This document shows positions 35,753 through 49,608 of a DNA stretch of 64,000 nucleotides, piece by piece; the first letter of the stretch is position 1; the number at the start of each line of letters is the position of its first letter. The notes below the pieces were generated by a model that ran no database searches, was not told the origin of the DNA, and was given only the letters and a program-made list of their open reading frames with translations. Origin of the DNA: Chaetorhynchus papuensis (taxonomy: Eukaryota; Chordata; Aves; Passeriformes; Rhipiduridae); the NCBI GenBank assembly GCA_013396525.1, contig VWYX01000725.1:370167-434166 (forward strand), in the 5' to 3' direction. Both the position numbers and the translations under genes were made by a program.

Positions 35753-35880
35753 AAAAAAAAAAAAAAAAAACCAGAAAGAAAAGCATCCAAAACACAATTA
35801 GATTTTTGCAGAAGACAAAAAAAAAAAAAAAAAAACAGAAAGAAAAGCATCCAAAACACAATTAGATTTTTGCAGAAGAC
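35753..35880 (+). repeat. 64-bp tandem duplication with poly(A) spacer
   Basis: Two copies of a 45-base segment (35772-35816 and 35836-35880, starting CAGAAAGAAAAGCATCC and ending TTTTTGCAGAAGAC) are identical and each is preceded by a run of 17-19 A residues. The period is 64 bp. The perfect identity indicates a very recent event or an assembly artefact. Confidence 0.9.
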
Positions 35881-38800
35881 AGCAATTCATCAAATGTAAC
35901 CCACGAAAGTAACTGAAACCACCTGTTTCCACTTCCTCCCCAAGCAAAGGGAGATACGCGTTGTGTGAAACACGGAGCAGTGAGTGCAGCAACTCCTGCA
36001 GATGACTGTCAGCAAAGGAGTCACACAGAACATTTTTAGTAGGAAATTGCATTTTCCCCCTCTTTTTCACTTTGAATCCCAGCATTTGTGTTCATTATCT
36101 TTTGTATAACTTCTGCCTGCTAGATGATAAACCTCACCTACTGCAACTTAGCATCAGATTATCTGCACTGCAGAATTTTGTTAGGTTTTAGGATTCCTTC
36201 CAGGATTTATATTAATTGTGTTGTGTTTAGTTTGGAATCTAATGATGAAAATGGTCATGGGTTATCACTAAAGAGGTCAAAATACATTTTATTCTCACTC
36301 CAGCTGAGGAGGTAATGACCACGACAAAAACTTCACTTTCTTGTGGTCTGCTGCTTAGGTATAAACTTAACACAGTTGTTAAATGGTGCTTTACCTCGTG
36401 AGTGCCCCATCAGTGCATGTGGATCTCATCTGTGTGCTGACTGGGTAATTAGTGCCTCTGGTCAGCAGATGATGCATTCGTTCTGTGTTCTCCTCTCTTG
36501 GTGACTGTTACTGAGGTGTTTTGAAACTTTACTCTCCTCACATTTTTTTAAAACACTATAAAGAAGATTTTCAGGTATTTAATGGGTAGCTGTCATTATT
36601 ACTGCTGTCCTTAGCAAGATGATTCAAACACCAGTTTTCATAAATGCCAGGTTCTGATGTTTCACATCACAGTCTTTGCCTTATGTACATTAGGTGTCTC
36701 TACTAGGGTGCTCCTAAAACTGCAGCTGATTCTTGCCCTAATATTTGAAACCACTATGTCTCCAAATATCAAGACCTCATAACTTAGACTGTTTATACTT
36801 CGCTATATTAATTAACTTAATGGAATAGAATAAGTAAAAGAAAAACATTAAACCCCTTTTCATTGCAATTGGGCAGATCATTAACTGGCAAAACTTCAGC
36901 AAAGTTGCATCAGTTTACAGGATGAGGCCTTCAGATGCTGGAGAAATTACCTCTGAGAAGACTGTATGCTGCATACATTATGGATATAATGGTTTGCTGT
37001 ACAGTAGCTGCTAGCTGATCATTTAAAAAATCATGATTAGCAATTCAGAAATCATTAAAAATTTTACACATTTGCACTTCTTGATCTTTCCTTTTGACAT
37101 CCTTTGACTGACATTTATGTTGCCAACTTACTCTGAAGCATGCATAGTTACATAAGCATTAATGATACAAAATCTGCTTTTCATATCTGCATAAAGGCCA
37201 CAGCTATCCCTCCTGCTTCATAGCTGTTGTACTAGCTGGTGGAATGAGTGTGTGATTTGATTCCCCAGAGCTGGTTTCCCTTCAGTCCTCCCGTAAGACT
37301 CAGGTGACTCCGCAGTGAACGTGGCCAGCACAGCTATGCAGGGTGTGTTTGTTTGGGGTCTCTTTGCTGTTCTGGTCAGGTTTCCCTGGGGGGACAAAAC
37401 AGTTCAGCAACAATAGCAAAATGACATGTACTTGAACTAGGAGCACATGGCATCTGTAAAACTTCCATCCCTAATGGTTTGGCAGTGGATCATTTGGGAA
37501 TTAGGGATGAAAGCAACAGCTGTTATACATTCAAGCACCTGGATAAAGAAATGAAACTACATATGTTAAGCAAAATGGTGAAACTTGCATTTGTCTGTGA
37601 TGTCCCATTCTTCTCAGATAAGGTACTGTTTGTTTTTAAATGGAAATATGGCTTGGCATAACATGACAAAACCGTAAAGGCCCTTGTGGCCATGTTACAT
37701 CTGGGTCAGATGTATTTGATGTTCTTACTTTGATCTCCTGTCTAATCAGTGTGTTTTCAGCTTAGATCTGGAATCCACGTCTCTTGTAAACATGAACAAT
37801 TCCCAGACCTTTTGATCTGCAAAATGACTCATTCTTCCACAACTCTACTCCAGGACAGCAGAAAGAAGTGAGTCCTCCCTCTTCCTAGGAGTTTCTTTGG
37901 CAGGCTCCCCTGAGACATATAAAACTCTCCCCTAATAAAACTAAAGAGGCTAAACAAGGTCTCCACTGGATCTCTAGGAGCTTGTTCTTTGACATTCTTC
38001 CCCTGGCTTTCCTTGGGACTTAAAAAGTTGGATAAAGTTTGCTGTGATGGCTGGATTAATTTACTGCATTACCTGGGACTTGTTGGATAAGGAAACCGAG
38101 ACTGTAAAGTAAGAAAGAGAATAATGGATAATATAGAGGCTGATGAATTCTGAAGGAAGCAAAGAAACTGTGGACAAGGACCATGGAAGTGCAAGAAAAG
38201 GTTTGACAGAGAGAGAACAGAGGCAGCAGAGCTAACAAGGACTTGGTAGCAGGTGGAGCTTTGAGATGGGCTGGGCGAGGACATGAGCGGAAGGGACTGG
38301 GGTGCCCCGGGCCAGGGCGTTTCACCTGGCTGAGGAGTTTGGAGAAGAAATTAGAAATCCACACTCCTGGGATCAAGACCTGTGGGTGGAGAGGAGTGAT
38401 GGGAGGTGAGTGAGAGTGGAGCCAGGCTTCCTGAATGGGCCAGAGCAGGGGTAACTTAACTCCTTACTGCCCAGCCTCCTACAAGGGAGAGCAGCACCAG
38501 CTCTGGGGGAAAACAGGAACAAACTTCACAGGCAGGGATGTGGAAAAGACAAGCCTGAGGCCAGCCCGGAGGGACAGAGAGCCCTAGCAATAATGGGTGA
38601 GAAGTGGTGACCACTATAAACATTCTTCACCATATGACTACTCTCCTGACCTTCACCATGCATCCCCACTTACCACTTTTTGTGGTACAAACTGGTCCTG
38701 TTTCTTTCAGAGCTCATGAAAATCTCTCACTCTCCTATAAATTTGAGGGATTAGGCTTTATATTAACCCCCCACACACATTAGTCTTATTAAAAGTGAGA

Positions 38801-40149
38801 AGGTTAATTTCAATTTTTAGAGAGACTTTTTTCTTTGGAAACTTACAGCCATTTTGGAAAAACATTTTTCCCACCTGTCTCTATCCCATTCAAGCTGCAA
38901 GTATTAAATAAGATATGAATCTTGCTAAAAATAGGATGAGCTCGTGTAAGGAAAGACAATGCCAATGCACTTATACGAGTCTGAATTACAATAATCCTTT
39001 TTACTTTGCCCACGATTTCTATTTCTGTCTGCTGCTTCTATGGTGTTTCTTTTGTATGATATATTCAGAATATGGGTAGGAGCTGTGAGCTATTTTTGGT
39101 GTGTAATACTACACATGCAAGCAATGGATCACGTTTATGAACAGAGGAGGGTTCTGCAGAAGATGTCTCATTAGGTGCTATTAAAAGTATATAACTCAAA
39201 AATAATGTGAAATGCAGCAGCCTTCCAAGACAGCAAGGCACAAAACCTGTTTGTGCTGTAAGCAAACAGAAAGCAGTGCTGCCTTTGTCTAATTGATGAG
39301 TGTTGTCCACCTTCTAAACAGCTTATATTGACACAAAGTCACTACATAGCCACAAATACAATCTTTTACTTTGGTTTCTCAGTTAAATTTCTTTATGTTT
39401 CTTTTCTTCAACTAGAGGAAAAGCCAATGTTTATGTGTTATTTCTTTTATGTGCTTTTACCTGAAAAGCACTGACTGAGCTGTGCCAGAAAGCTGTGATG
39501 TGTCATCCCTGAGTGTTTCAGCAGCTGCCTATCTGGGACCTGTGGCATCCAGGGGGGTGCTAGAAATCCAGGCTGATGAGTTTCCTGGCATGGCTTTCAC
39601 ATCATGCACAAATCCGTGCTTAAAATATTCTGTGTGGGCCACTTCAAGGCACCCCTGCTGCCATTTCCCTTACTGAAGGTGCCACTTGCTCATCAAGTCA
39701 TTTTTAGCTTTTGGCTGGAAAACTGCTGGGGCTTACTGAAAGGCCTGGGGAGTTCCCTGGGTGTTTTCCATTGGAGAAATCTACATCCTGTTATTGGGGA
39801 GCTTTACAACTTCCCTTTGCAAAGTGAAAGAAGTCTGGGAATGCAATGTTTATCTGTTCTGAACTCTTTCTGGCTCATGTCTGTCTGTGAACAGCAAATG
39901 CCTAAATAAAAAGGAAAAGCTATCTAGTAGAGTGCTGATTTTAAAACCAGCACAGAGTGAACAGCACTAAGAAGTGCATATGTAGATGTAAGTATTATGC
40001 ATGTCTATAAATGTATTAAACACTGTGTGATGGGTGCTAAAATAACCATCCTTCAGGCCAGAAAAAATTCCATTCCTATCTGAAGATTTCTTGCACGTGC
40101 CTATCTTTACCTATTTCTGCACAGCACGTAGAGGAGTGTATCTGTCCAT
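35881..40149. other. Intergenic, no gene recognised
   Basis: AT-rich, mostly single-copy in appearance. Nothing I can name; a purine-rich plus strand at about 38090-38420 explains the open frames on the opposite strand. Confidence 0.6.
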
Positions 40150-40600
40150 ATCGCTGTGTCACACACCCCCGGTGGGGACCCGACCTTTGGTGTTTTTAGA
40201 CCTCTGGTGAGGTCTCCAGGGAGTCCTGCAGCCGCTAGAGGGAAGTGCGGCTCTGTGCCAGAGCAGCGGGATTTGGGGCTCACGAGTAAGGACTTTTTGT
40301 TGCTAATACGTGTTTGTTTAATGTTTCGTTGCCAGGTCTGGTCTGTGTCTGAGATAAGTCCGCAGAGGCAGGAGCAGGTTGTGCTTGGAGCTTTCCCTTT
40401 CACCCAGTTGGACAGCGGAGGGCAGGGACGGGTTTCTGCCGAGGAGCTGCTGCCCTCGCCCCAGCTCCTGGCCGCACAGTGGGAGGGCAAGGGGCTCCCA
40501 AAACCTCCTCCAGTCCCCGGGACATTTGATTCTAGAGACCTACTAGTGCTCCAGCCGTGTTCACGGGGAAACCTGCTAAGAACATGAAATCTGCTCAGGC
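40150..40600. promoter_or_regulatory. CpG-rich patch with CTCF-like motif
   Basis: About 16 CpG dinucleotides in 450 bases, against a CpG-poor, AT-rich background for tens of kilobases. It contains CCGCTAGAGGGAAG at 40232-40245, which fits the CTCF core CCRCYAGRKGGCRS at 13 of 14 positions. Long open frames on both strands here follow from the high GC and do not resemble a protein family. Candidate distal regulatory element, insulator or small promoter. Confidence 0.45.
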
Positions 40601-43600
40601 AAAAGTTTAACCCATGCAGATCCTCAGCTCTCATTTCCATAATGCCAAGACAAGTATATGCACACTTGGCTGCACAAAGAGCCCATTCAATGATACTTCT
40701 TTAAATGGTAAAGAAATTGCTATTTTGGTTTTCATGGAAAGGAGAAAGCTTAAAATATGCACGCATTTTCTGGATATATTTGGGACGTAGCATTCCCTCC
40801 TGCAGTTATGATATTTTTTCAGAAACAGTGGATAAAGTAAGCTTGGATTCAGGATAGAGTTGAGACACCTGGTTCATGTCCACTGTTGTTTTCATGTCCT
40901 GTAAGTTTATTGGAGAGATATGACAGCTTAAAAGAGTAAACTTTTCATGTGGATGAAATCCTTTGCTTCCCTTGGGGCCAATAGAAGGGCTCTGAGCTCA
41001 GAGATAGAGTAGTAACAATACTAATACCTTTTCTGTTTCTTTTCAGGATAAATGCTACCATCTTGCCCTTTTGTGGGATATTTTATTATGGCTGAGTAGA
41101 GTGCCATGCTGCTGGCACATGGTCCAAAAATGCCAGAAGTCTTGTTACCTTCCCAATTTCTCACAGCTTGCTTTACTGCACTTTCTTGGTATATTGTCTT
41201 CAATAGTTTCCTAAAGCCCTAAAAAATGCCTTGAAAACCTTTGGGAATAGTCCAGCTTAAAAATCAGTGGAGTCAGTTAGGAATGTTTCACTGATTTAAG
41301 TTAATTTGAGTAAACCTTCCATCCTGCTTTAAAAATTGTAAACTTTTTGTCTTATGTTTTTCATGCGTTTGTGAGATGGAGAAGCATGCTGATGGCTTTA
41401 ATGTATTTAACTGCCTCAGCAGAGTTTACTCTCAAAATCTCAGCTAAGCAGCCAAGCCAAGGGCCAGGCTCCAAGAGCATTCTCGCTGCTCTCAGGTCAT
41501 AGTGGAGATTTGCTTTTTTGTAAAAATCAACCTGAAGACTTTTTCATCTGATCCCTGGCTGAGTTTGACCAATGTGATGGATGAGGTGTCTCACCATGGA
41601 GCTTTCAAAGGGTCTGGCATAACTCTGGGAGCTTACAGCCTACAGTGGTACTGGGTTGGAGGTCCCCAGTCAGGAGCTGGGGTAAGGGACCAGTAAGCAG
41701 GGACTCCCATTCTCTCTGAATGCATCTCTAATCTAAGTTATATTCAGAGAACCAAAGGTACTGGAGACACCTGCAAGATTATTTAGGAGCTTCTCAGAAA
41801 CCAGATGATGTAAGAAAATAATCTGGAAATCCCTTTCCTTAACAAAAAAAAAAAAAAAAAGGCAGGGGATTGCAGGTCAAAAGTGCAGTGTCATAATAGC
41901 CAGCAGTGTGTCCAGGAAGGGGAAAGTGAGGACAGCCTAGGAACAGCTCCTATAAAAGCAATAGGAGAGGGAATCCCCTGAGCTCCAGTTTATATAAGGA
42001 AATTCCAGAAAGCAGGAAGCCACAGTGAGAAATAGGGCTTTTGTGGCTTTCTGTGGTCACCTAGGGTGACTTGATGTTTTAAGTCCTGATGGTGATTGAG
42101 GTGAATCACCCCAGGTAGTTATGCAGACCACATCCTGGCCTCTTGAATCCAGCTGGAAATATGCTACTTCTTGCACTTCCAGGGAGTCCCAGATACTGTC
42201 ATTTTCTCTTTCCTGACTGTGCTTCAGAGGCATCATCAGATGTCATGGTGGCTTTAAGCTTACACCAACCACACTAGAAAACAACTTCTGAGTAACCAGG
42301 ATATGGCAGAAAAGTTCCAACCCCTGGCTTTGCACAGGTGAATAAGTGCTTTACAGCCTGTGCTATGCACATCCTACCCCATCCTACTCATATCCACGCT
42401 AAGCAACATGTACCATTTCCCTTTTTTCACTTATTTATCTTTGTGCCTTTTTACTGGGGTGTTTTCTCTGCTGCTTGGTTACATATTTGTGTTGGACTGT
42501 GAATAATTGTCATGGTTGGTTCCTTGCTTGTTTGGCATAATTGATCTCCTTCATTTAAAAAGAAATTAAAATGAATATAAGGAAGAGCTAAGGTGACTGC
42601 AGAGCAGGTTGTTTTTCATGTCCTCATTTTCACTTGCTGTTTGATTTTGGTCTGCCATGAAGGGCTGGTTGCCAGTGATTGTATCTGCACACACACCCGT
42701 ACACACACAGATACAATGAGCTCTTTCATAGTCAGGCTTTACAAGTAAATGGAGGGTGCTTGTGTTCATACAGTTAGTTTGGATTCGTTCATACACGCTT
42801 TTGAATGCTGCCTGTAAGCTGCCTCATGACCTCAGATGTCACTCAACATCCCTCTTACATCCGATAGTTAAGTTCCAAGCTGCTGAAGCATCTCTGTGTG
42901 AAGCGGATTTCAGAGTCTTTGCAAAAGAGGTTTTTGCTGAAAAATTCCATACAAGTATGCTCCAGTAAATATTACCGTTAGTTCAGATAAAAGTATGAAA
43001 GGCTTCACTTAACAGCATTGCAGAAGTCATGTAGTAGTGAAACATGTAGGAGTTCAAGAACTTGTTTACAGCAGATTTTTTAGCAGGTTGAAAGTTAAAA
43101 AGTATTAAAAAAAAATTGCACATAAGTACTCCTGTATATATATTTTGTAGTGAAAGAGTTCAAGAAAGATCCAATTTAACACAAAGTTCATTATTTAGAT
43201 ATAAATGTCAATTTACAAGTGATATTGTAGCCAAATCATACCACTGTGGAAGGACAGGGCCTCTCTTGCTTACCATGTTTCTCCAAATTACTTGCACTGA
43301 GTTGCAGATGTGTATAAGCAACGCCTAACTTAATAATTTTCAAGGTACAGTGCAATTTTTGTAACTAATAATCACAAAGGGCTGGCCTGGGAGTGAGAAA
43401 TTACCTAGATATAGGGTTAGCTGAGGACATAATTGCCAGGCACGCTGTCATACTAGCAAAATGCATGTATGGAATAAACGATTTGAATTTGCATATTTGA
43501 CACTGTTTATTTTCTCGTTCCCTAAAGCATCGAGCATAGACATTGCATATCAGCCAAATCTTATAAAACTGGCTCCTGCCTTGCACTGGCATGCTGTAAA

Positions 43601-46600
43601 ACATGTATTTTAAACGCTACCAGCAGTCTCCCTTCTGCTCTGTAAGTACAATGCCAGCTGCCACTGGTCAGCCTGATCTTGCCCACTCGCAGAGCGGTTG
43701 CTGAGTAGGAGGGAGGCCAGCAGCTGGGGTGAGCATGTGCCCAGCCCAGAGCCAAGATAACATTGCTGTGAGTCTTTTTAAGAGTAGTGGCTGATCTGAC
43801 TAAAGCTATCTGGAGACACAGTCATGCAACTTCTATTCATATTGAAGATATACACAGGGTGTGTATATTTAACGCTTGTGAATCTAAGGGCTGTGATCTC
43901 ACACTCTGCCTGGCCACTTGGGAACAGGAGATCACTGATAGTTAAAATCCTAGTGTAATGAGTGTGAGGTGGCAAGAAAATGTGGAGGAAACATACTCAT
44001 TACATGAACAAATGTGATAGGAACAAAGTTCATCTTATACCAGTTGCTCAAAAAGTTAGCTGTTTAAATCTAAGATGCCAAAATTCAAGTTTATTTCATT
44101 CTAGAGTACACTCATGTGCATCTGGATTCAGTTATCTAAATGTAGATCCTGTGTAATTTTAAATGCTTGTGAGACATACCACCTGCTGCTCCAAGAAACG
44201 TCAAATATTTTGCAAATTCACTTTCATATGCAAGCCTCGTGCTACCTCCAAATGGCTTGGAGTACCTAAGTTCTCTAAAGAAGCACAAGAACCCACAAGT
44301 ATTCCTTGAATACTTTAAGCAATTTCAACACCAAGGCATAGTTGTCTTAATCCAAAGCTAAATCCTACTCCTAAAAATTCAGTGACGTCCATTCCAAAAA
44401 AACAGATTTCAAAACTTCAGCTCTGCAAGTGTCCATCACTGTGCTTGCACTAATAGCTGTCAGTATCACACTGGCTTAGTAATGATGCAGATTTTGGACA
44501 GGAGTAACAGGCTCGAACTAAGATGGAAGACAGCAGATCTCATCATTCTTTGAAAATATGAAGGAGTTAGATTTTGCTTCCTTGAACGGCTCAAGAAAAA
44601 AAGAGCCTCACAACTCTTCAGATTTGGAAAGTAAAAATATTGTTTTATATGTAATGATGAATGGAACAACACTGTATTCTCACACATAACAAGCTATCAT
44701 CAGTTACTGAATCCAGTCTGGAAGCTGGAGATGTTACTGGAGTCCTCTCTGGAACCTGCTTTCTTTTTATCCAGCAAGGATGAAAGACCTGCAAGATCTC
44801 CTTGAGCCTTAAGCTTCTTTCTGAAATATGGCAATTTGTGATTGATAGCACAATGAAGGTTGAGATTTTTCCCCGGAACAGGAACATCTGTTGCTACAAC
44901 CTCGTGGGCCCCATTTGTATACAAAAGCTGTCACCCAGCCTTGCTAGAGCAGACCAGACACCTGGCTGCAGCCAGATCCTGACAAATCTCATTATTGGTT
45001 CATTCAACCAGATACACGGATGAAAGAGTGTTTCACACTGTTTTTTTCCTTATTTGAGAACACTTCATTGTCTGATGTTACCATTTTAATTTAGGCCATT
45101 TAGTCTATAGTAACTGATGTTATTACTTATATGCAGTTAAACCTTTAACTAAAAAAACCATGTTTCTAGCTGTGATGTATAGGGTATGTATTTTTATTTT
45201 GCGTGGTGTGTTTAGTAGGTGGCAGTCTGTCTCTTCCTCTCTAAATGTTCCTGATTTATTGTCATGGTAAAACTACACCTCTAATTTTGTAAAATGGAGG
45301 AAAAAAATGTAATTTTTTTCCTTGACAGAACTTTGGGATGGATGAAGCAATTTACTGGAGTGTCTTAAAAAAATATTTCACCTTGGGACAGATAGATTTA
45401 GTCTGTTGCAAAATTCTGGAGTGTTAGCCTCTATATAATTATGTACCTATGTAGACAAAATAATGAAAACCCAGTATTTTCTAAGAAATCACCAGTGTGC
45501 TACATGGTTTCTAACAATGCATCTGAGGAAGCTGCAAAACCCCATTATCCAAATGTCTGCAAGCTTCACAATATTCAATGTTTTTTCTCATACCCTCCCT
45601 GTTCAGGAGAGAATGCCTCTAAGGAGAGAACGCAAACAGAGAACCAGAAAGGAGTTCAAAGCCCTGCTGTACAAAGACCACTGCTCTGAACTGGAACATC
45701 TGAGCTTGTTTCTGAGCTTGTTCCAGCACACGAGCTGCTGTGGCCCAGCCCTGTGTGCTGTGCTCCTTTGCCCTCCCTGCTGCAGGGGCAGGAAGCACCC
45801 AGGAGAGGATAGATCTGACTGACACCGTCAGCAATCCCACACACAGGTGTGCACCTGCTTAGCCCTGCTCATGCAGGCATCGGTCTCCACTAATTCTGAG
45901 CAATGCCAGTGGCCCACACAAACCACAAGGGCTGCAGGACTCAGCCAGGTTGCTCAGTGTCCCTGGGTGCCCCCAGGTGACAGTGCCTCTGCATAGCCAC
46001 CTTTCCCGCACTTGCAGGGGTGGTCAAAGCTCTGTGGCTTGTGCCTCGAGGCACTGGCTGCCGTAGCTAGTGGAGCTTTTTGGCATCTGTCTTAAATCTA
46101 AACCAATTTTGCAGCAAATTAGACCCGTCTATCATACGGTATTGAGTTCAGCACAGAAAAAAAGCAGTATTTTCCAAACCACAGGTAGTACTGCAAGACT
46201 ACAGATGTTAATCAAAAAAGGGGGAGATCTGGTTTAATATTCCTCTCATCCTGATGAGATTCAGATTGTCCTTCCCAGGATATTGCACTCCTTGGCAGTC
46301 TACAGACAAGACTGTGGTGATGGTCATCTACTCTACGGGCAGAATGTGAAACTGATGGGAGCACAGAAAGAAGAAAAGTGTCAAAATCAGCAGGCTACTA
46401 TTTATAGGTGCATCCTCAGCAAGGAGAAAACCTTGAGGTAAATTCAACACAATATGGCAATGGTTTTATGTTGTATGAGGCAGTCATGGCAAAGTGTGGA
46501 GCGGGGTGATGTTAATCAATAGTCACCACGACTCCTAAATTGTTTCTCTCAGTCAGAGATCAGTGAGATTGGAGATTGGTGCTAAATTATTGCTAACAGT

Positions 46601-48470
46601 CCCTTCCCACATGGAAGGAATGGGAGAGAGTTAAGACATAAGGATGGGATGAGGTCAGTAGGTCAGAACATGAGGGCAGGTGCTGTGAATGCTGGGAGAT
46701 GAAGCTATTGCTGCCAGTGGAGGTGGCACTGGACAAGTAGGAAGCTGGAGCCAAGATGGAGCCATGTCATGCAGAGTGTTTGCAGAGAGTGTGGGCTGTG
46801 CCAGCACGAGGAACAGCGCAGTGGGGAACCATTTCTTTAGGTGAAAAATGAGAACAGTGACTTTTGCAGATCTCTGAAGAGACACCTAATCTTTGTTTTA
46901 TCTTTCTTTTAGTATATATAGCATTTTACTTGGAGCTGCACATCTCTCAGTCTGGGCCATATAACGGTGGTGCTTCTGCTCTCTCCCCTCTGTGTTGCAT
47001 CATGCAAAAAGGGAAGGACCTGTCCATGATGCTGCTCTCCCAGCTCTGGAGCCTTCCAGTGGTTTCTTGGCCTTCAGGATCTCACTGCCAAGGCTGTTGC
47101 CCCAGCTTGTGTGTGTTTCTGCGTCCCACAGCCACTCTGAAATCATGCAAGAAGCTTTATCCCTGTGCTGAGGCAGTGCTGGGGGCAGCAGGGGCAGATG
47201 GGCACCACACAAGGGGTCTTCAACCTGTAGAGCTGGGTGTGTCACCGGGCTGTGTGAAACTGGAAGGAATTCTCATCTCCAGAGAGAGGGATTTTCCTTG
47301 GACCTGTCCACATTTTAGCATGTGTAGAAGTCCTTCAAAACAGAATCTCATCTTGGAAAGACTTAAAGAGGTTTCAGCAATCTGGGCAGGTGATGTTTAG
47401 GATTAATTATGTTCCTGCCAAACCATGCTCATGGTGCTAGTCATGTATTCCATGGGATCTGTTAAGAAAATGCAGTCAGTGAATCAAATGGCTAGTGTCC
47501 TTCTCTGGTAGAAAAACAATCCAAAAACATCCTGCCAAATATTATAAATGAATGGTCTCCCCCTAGTTCAGGGAATAGTGCAGGATATGCTGGTGTTTCT
47601 CTTTATATGGATAATATTGCTTGCTAAAATAGGAGACTTTAATAAAGGATTTTGGCAGTATCTTGAGTTATAGTCAGCTGTCATTTATTATCTATGATCA
47701 TAGCAGCATGACAAGTTTTTCTTGGCATTCCAGACACTTTCAGAGGACATTGGAAAGATATTTAAGTTGGGTGAGAGATACAGTACCAAATGAGAGTAGG
47801 ACTATGAAATCTAGGCATTGAGGGCAGGGATATGTATGATGACTAGAAGCTCCTATATCTAAACTGCCAGTGATTGGTTAAACAAAATTTAAGTCAATTT
47901 TCTCCTGGTTGATGGGCACCAAAACCTTCCTTTTGATGGCCACTGAAGCCTGAATGAGCAACATGATAATGGGTCATCCTGCCAGTTATTCAAACCATGC
48001 TAAATAAAAAAAATGCAAAGCTGAAGTGTAATGAAGCATTAAGACTTGTCATCAGATATCATTTACATAAAGAATAAACACAGTAGTTGGTTTATGAAAG
48101 TTACATAAGCAGTATTTTTCCTTACCACCACACTTGAAATTAGTTACAATACCTCTGTTAAAATATGTCAGATCAGCTATTTTGAATTGCTGAGTTACAG
48201 AATAGACTTGACTGGTATTTATTGTCTCAGGTGGCCTGCTGTGACTGTTTCTTTGTACTACGTTTTTTTAAATAGTCAATAATAAAAAATAATTAAATTT
48301 CACAATTTGCAAATAGTTTAATACAAAGAAGCACTACATTTACTTCAGTAATGTTGCCTCAGTTTTCAACACTTACTAGGAAATTTGATTTCAGTATCTA
48401 CTTTTATGCCCCCTCTTTAAAAAATGCATCTGTAAAAAATACTGAGGAACTAAATCAAGTGTTCATACAG
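40601..48470. other. Intergenic, no gene recognised
   Basis: Holds a poly(A) tract (41844) and otherwise single-copy-like sequence. The 178-codon open frame at 46864-47400 has no recognisable domain, no Kozak support and lies in moderately GC-rich sequence; treated as chance. Confidence 0.6.
41844..41860 (+). repeat. Poly(A) tract (17 A)
   Basis: A run of 17 A with no recognisable retroelement body on its left side. Confidence 0.8.
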
Positions 48471-48602
48471 AATCACCACATGGATTAGGTTGGAAGGGAC
48501 CACAGTGAAGTCATCTGGTTCAACCTCCCCACTCAAGCAGGGTGATCCCAGAGCTCATGGCACAGGATTGTGTTCAGATGGTTCTTGAATATCTCCAGTG
48601 AG
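48471..48602 (-). mobile_element. Short CR1 LINE fragment, antisense
   Basis: AATCACCACATGGATTAGGT, TTGGAAGGGACCACAG, CATGGCACAGGATTGTG and GATGGTTCTTGAATATCTCC match the reverse complement of a CR1 3' end. About 130 bp. Confidence 0.85.
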
Positions 48603-49590
48603 TAACTGAAGCACTAAGTCAGACATAACAAAGTCAGCATTTAATTTCTGACCCTTGAACTTTAACCTGTCACTACTGAGGCAAGACTAAATTTTGCAGT
48701 GGTGGACTCTCAGGAGAGCCCTAAGCTAGCTCTGAGCAATAGCTTTGTCTGCAGCCCCACTAGGTACCGATGTTGACTTGGCCACAGAAGCAGTGAACAC
48801 TGCCCTGAGCCTGAACTAACCCTACCTGTAGCCTGGTTTCAGGGCTGCACAGCACCGTGCTGGTGCTCTCTTGCCTGTGAGGATCAGCTACACAACTGCT
48901 GTGTGCCGAGTGTCCTGACAGACTGCCAGCACATCCTGGGTGCTCCGCTGGCCTCAGACCTTGCTGCTGCAAGTCTGCACAGCTCCACTTGCCTCTGGGC
49001 TGTGGGTCAAAGAATGGACAAGAAAGAGAGATTTGTTGGGCTTTGTTTAGTTGCCAATGCTCTTTGAAGTTCTTATAGACAATGCAGCCTCAGCTTATGG
49101 AGAGCAGTGGTGAAGGACACCTCCTGTATGTCGATACTGACCTTCCTATGTGGTCATTCATTAACATTCATTGTTCTCCCCTGCTTTAGAATTCAGTTAG
49201 TCAGAGATTTTTTAAAAATAGATCCTCTTCATAACCACAGTGCATCAGAGGAGAGTCACTACCTTCCTTCTTTCAACTTTGAATGAATCACAGAGTTAAT
49301 CTTGGACACCTAGAAAGCTGTATTTCTAAATATCAGGCAGCTATTTAAAACCTGTGATCAGATGTCATTATGTCCTGATGGAGGTTGTATGGCTCTGAAA
49401 TATTGAAAAAATGCACTATTTGAAAATAAAAGCAAGATGTAACACACCAGACTGCAAGCATCTGTACTGTGAAGGCTGGATGCAAAGCTTAGAAAAGAAT
49501 ACAGAGTGGAGTTACATGCTGACAGTTCTCAGGCATTTTTATTCAAATGTTTCATTTAGGATGATTTAAGACCCCCATGAGCAATGCCAA

Positions 49591-49608
49591 CAAAATAAAT
49601 AAATAAAT
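49591..49608 (+). repeat. (AAAT)n microsatellite
   Basis: About four AAAT units. Confidence 0.75.

Noticed and set aside
40107..40640. 177-codon (minus) and 143-codon (plus) open frames
   Set aside because: Both sit in the same GC-rich patch, on opposite strands, with no domain resemblance or splice context.
46864..47400. 178-codon plus-strand open frame
   Set aside because: No recognisable domain, irregular composition, no promoter or splice support; consistent with chance.
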